Shown one piece after another: positions 5,552 to 5,583 of a stretch of DNA of 5,583 nucleotides. The translations under genes and the position numbers were made by a program. Each line of letters starts with the position of its first letter. Position 1 is the stretch's first letter. The DNA comes from a bacterium BMS3Bbin02 (GTDB taxonomy: Bacteria > Actinomycetota > Acidimicrobiia > Spongiisociales > UBA5794): NCBI GenBank assembly GCA_002898115.1, contig BDTL01000055.1, positions 1 through 5,583 of the forward strand. The letters are read 5' to 3'. The notes under the pieces are model-generated. The model was not told the DNA's origin, did no database searches, and saw only the letters and a program-made list of their open reading frames with translations.

Positions 5552-5583
5552 GTACTCGACCATAGCAAGCCGCAAATCTCTGT

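Overview
The window looks like a chromosomal segment of a GC-rich actinobacterium. The basis is strong G/C bias at third codon positions, GTG/ATG starts, several genes without an obvious Shine-Dalgarno, an actinobacterial-looking cyclopropane synthase-type lipid methyltransferase, and a sigma28/WhiG-type promoter. A lineage such as Acidimicrobiia is possible, but that is inference; nothing here fixes the taxon. I see no rRNA or tRNA genes, insertion sequences, CRISPR arrays or phage genes.

Layout. The left part is on the + strand. It starts inside a CoxE-like von Willebrand factor A (VWA) protein whose reading frame is open to the window edge (to 1242). A 178-nt gap follows, holding a well-formed FliA/WhiG-type (sigma28) promoter, a 9-bp inverted repeat and a 10-bp palindrome. 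Next come a single-domain CheY-like response regulator (1421-1807) and a divergent lipoprotein signal peptidase, LspA (1906-2472). The right part is on the - strand. Read in its own direction, it encodes an alpha/beta hydrolase (5551-4766), a heme-binding ferric-reductase-like membrane protein (4703-3945) and a cyclopropane-fatty-acid-synthase-family methyltransferase (3798-2461). The two halves converge, and the last codons of lspA and the methyltransferase gene overlap by 12 bp.

How the genes may work together. The - strand genes sit head to tail and may be partly co-transcribed, but there are plausible separate promoters before the second and third. A common theme of membrane lipid and redox maintenance is only a suggestion. 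The response regulator appears to have its own sigma28-type control, which would link it to motility, chemotaxis or a WhiG-like developmental programme. I found no clear novel defence or mobile system. The most distinctive element is the promoter/dyad arrangement upstream of the response regulator.
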